Source: JAGMCJ01 sp046761005 (GTDB lineage Archaea; Thermoplasmatota; Thermoplasmata; RBG-16-68-12; JAGMCJ01). Taken from it: DNA of 6,353 bases. Shown in pieces: positions 6,056 through 6,353 of this stretch. Position numbers and translations under genes: made by a program. Below the pieces are notes generated by a model. It saw nothing but the letters and a program-made list of their open reading frames with translations, ran no database searches and was not told the origin of the DNA. The stretch is taken from contig JBHIFI010000083.1 of the NCBI GenBank assembly GCA_046761005.1, forward strand, positions 1 through 6,353, in the 5' to 3' direction. Within the stretch, counting starts at the first letter, position 1, and every line of letters starts with the position of its first letter.

Positions 6056-6353
6056 TTGCCAAGGAAGAAATCGAAACTTGAGGATAGACTCATTGTCAAG
6101 AAGGAATCTACCTGGAAGAAAATGAGTGAGTCCGAGAGAAGGAGGGTTTTCCGATATGCTGAGAGATATAAATCCTTCCTGAGCAAAGCAAAAACGGAGA
6201 GAAAGGCAGTTGAGGAGATTGTCTCAGCTGCAGAGAAAGAACGGTACGTCGATCTCTATTCTGCTGAAAGGGTGAAGGCAGGCTCTGGTCTTCTTGCAGT
6301 AAACAAAAACAAGAATGTTGATCTTTTCGTTGTCGGAAAGAAGCCCATCATGG
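6056..6353 (+). CDS. M18-family (aspartyl-type) zinc aminopeptidase, N-terminal part
   Basis: Partial gene: 99 complete codons before the window ends. The peptide contains KKESTW at 15-20, SKAKTER at 43-49 and a strand beginning AVNKNKN near 81. This order matches, from memory, the N-terminus of bacterial and archaeal M18 aminopeptidases such as the Thermotoga protein (KNVW, then MSKAKTER, then YAVNRGK). M18 enzymes remove N-terminal, often acidic, residues from peptides in the cytoplasm using two metal ions; the metal ligands lie beyond the window. The start is a TTG. An in-frame TGA at 6047-6049 rules out anything earlier, and the later ATG at 6122 would delete the conserved KKESTW. GGGGTGAGG lies about five bases upstream of the TTG. 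It is transcribed divergently from the membrane/coiled-coil gene, with 161 nt between them. Confidence 0.82.
   Translation, partial: MPRKKSKLEDRLIVKKESTWKKMSESERRRVFRYAERYKSFLSKAKTERKAVEEIVSAAEKERYVDLYSAERVKAGSGLLAVNKNKNVDLFVVGKKPIM

Noticed and set aside
6122..6353. ATG at 6122 as the aminopeptidase start
   Set aside because: It would remove the conserved KKESTW segment and has no ribosome-binding site; the TTG at 6056 has a good one.
1..6353. CRISPR array, tRNA or rRNA genes, insertion sequence
   Set aside because: No regularly spaced repeats, no cloverleaf or rRNA sequence that I could recognise, and no transposase or terminal inverted repeats.

Overview
The window most likely comes from an archaeon, and Thermoplasmatota is my first guess. 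The reasons are frequent AGA/AGG arginine and ATA isoleucine codons, ribosome-binding sites of the GGTGA/GGAGG type, TATA-like boxes rather than -35/-10 pairs, a KaiC/RAD55-like domain fused to membrane and coiled-coil segments, and an M18 aminopeptidase. This is inference from gene content. An unusual bacterium is not excluded, and no rRNA or tRNA is present to settle it.

Layout. Bases 51-1705 (+) hold a two-gene fatty-acid/short-acyl-CoA oxidation unit: an NAD-type (S)-3-hydroxyacyl-CoA dehydrogenase followed 11 nt later by an enoyl-CoA hydratase. A near-identical 18-nt repeat lies just before and just after this pair. Bases 1737-5894 (-) hold three genes, read from right to left. The first is a 918-residue protein with six predicted membrane helices, a coiled coil of about 450 residues and a C-terminal KaiC-like domain. 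The second is a metallo-beta-lactamase-fold hydrolase resembling ETHE1/glyoxalase II. The third is a FabG-like short-chain dehydrogenase. The hydrolase and dehydrogenase are tightly coupled, since the stop codon of one lies in the ribosome-binding site of the next. The membrane protein ends 45 nt upstream and may be co-transcribed. Bases 5895-6055 form a divergent intergenic region with an AT-rich, TATA-like centre. From 6056 (+) an M18-family aminopeptidase begins at a TTG codon and runs off the window.

How the genes work together. Hydratase and dehydrogenase catalyse consecutive beta-oxidation steps (enoyl-CoA to 3-hydroxyacyl-CoA to 3-ketoacyl-CoA), or the reverse direction in butyrate-type metabolism. 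The convergent FabG-like enzyme would act on 3-hydroxy/3-keto acyl groups of the opposite stereochemistry, and the hydrolase may cleave a thioester or act on a sulfur compound. The link between these enzymes and the membrane protein is unknown.

The most unusual item is the membrane/coiled-coil/KaiC protein. Its KaiC-like domain keeps the family fold signatures but has lost the key P-loop Ser/Thr, the Walker B aspartate and the paired catalytic glutamates. It looks like a membrane-tethered pseudo-ATPase on a long stalk. A second theme is that three of the six genes (both genes flanking the divergent region, and the hydrolase) have a 6-bp hairpin ending at or within a few bases of the start codon.
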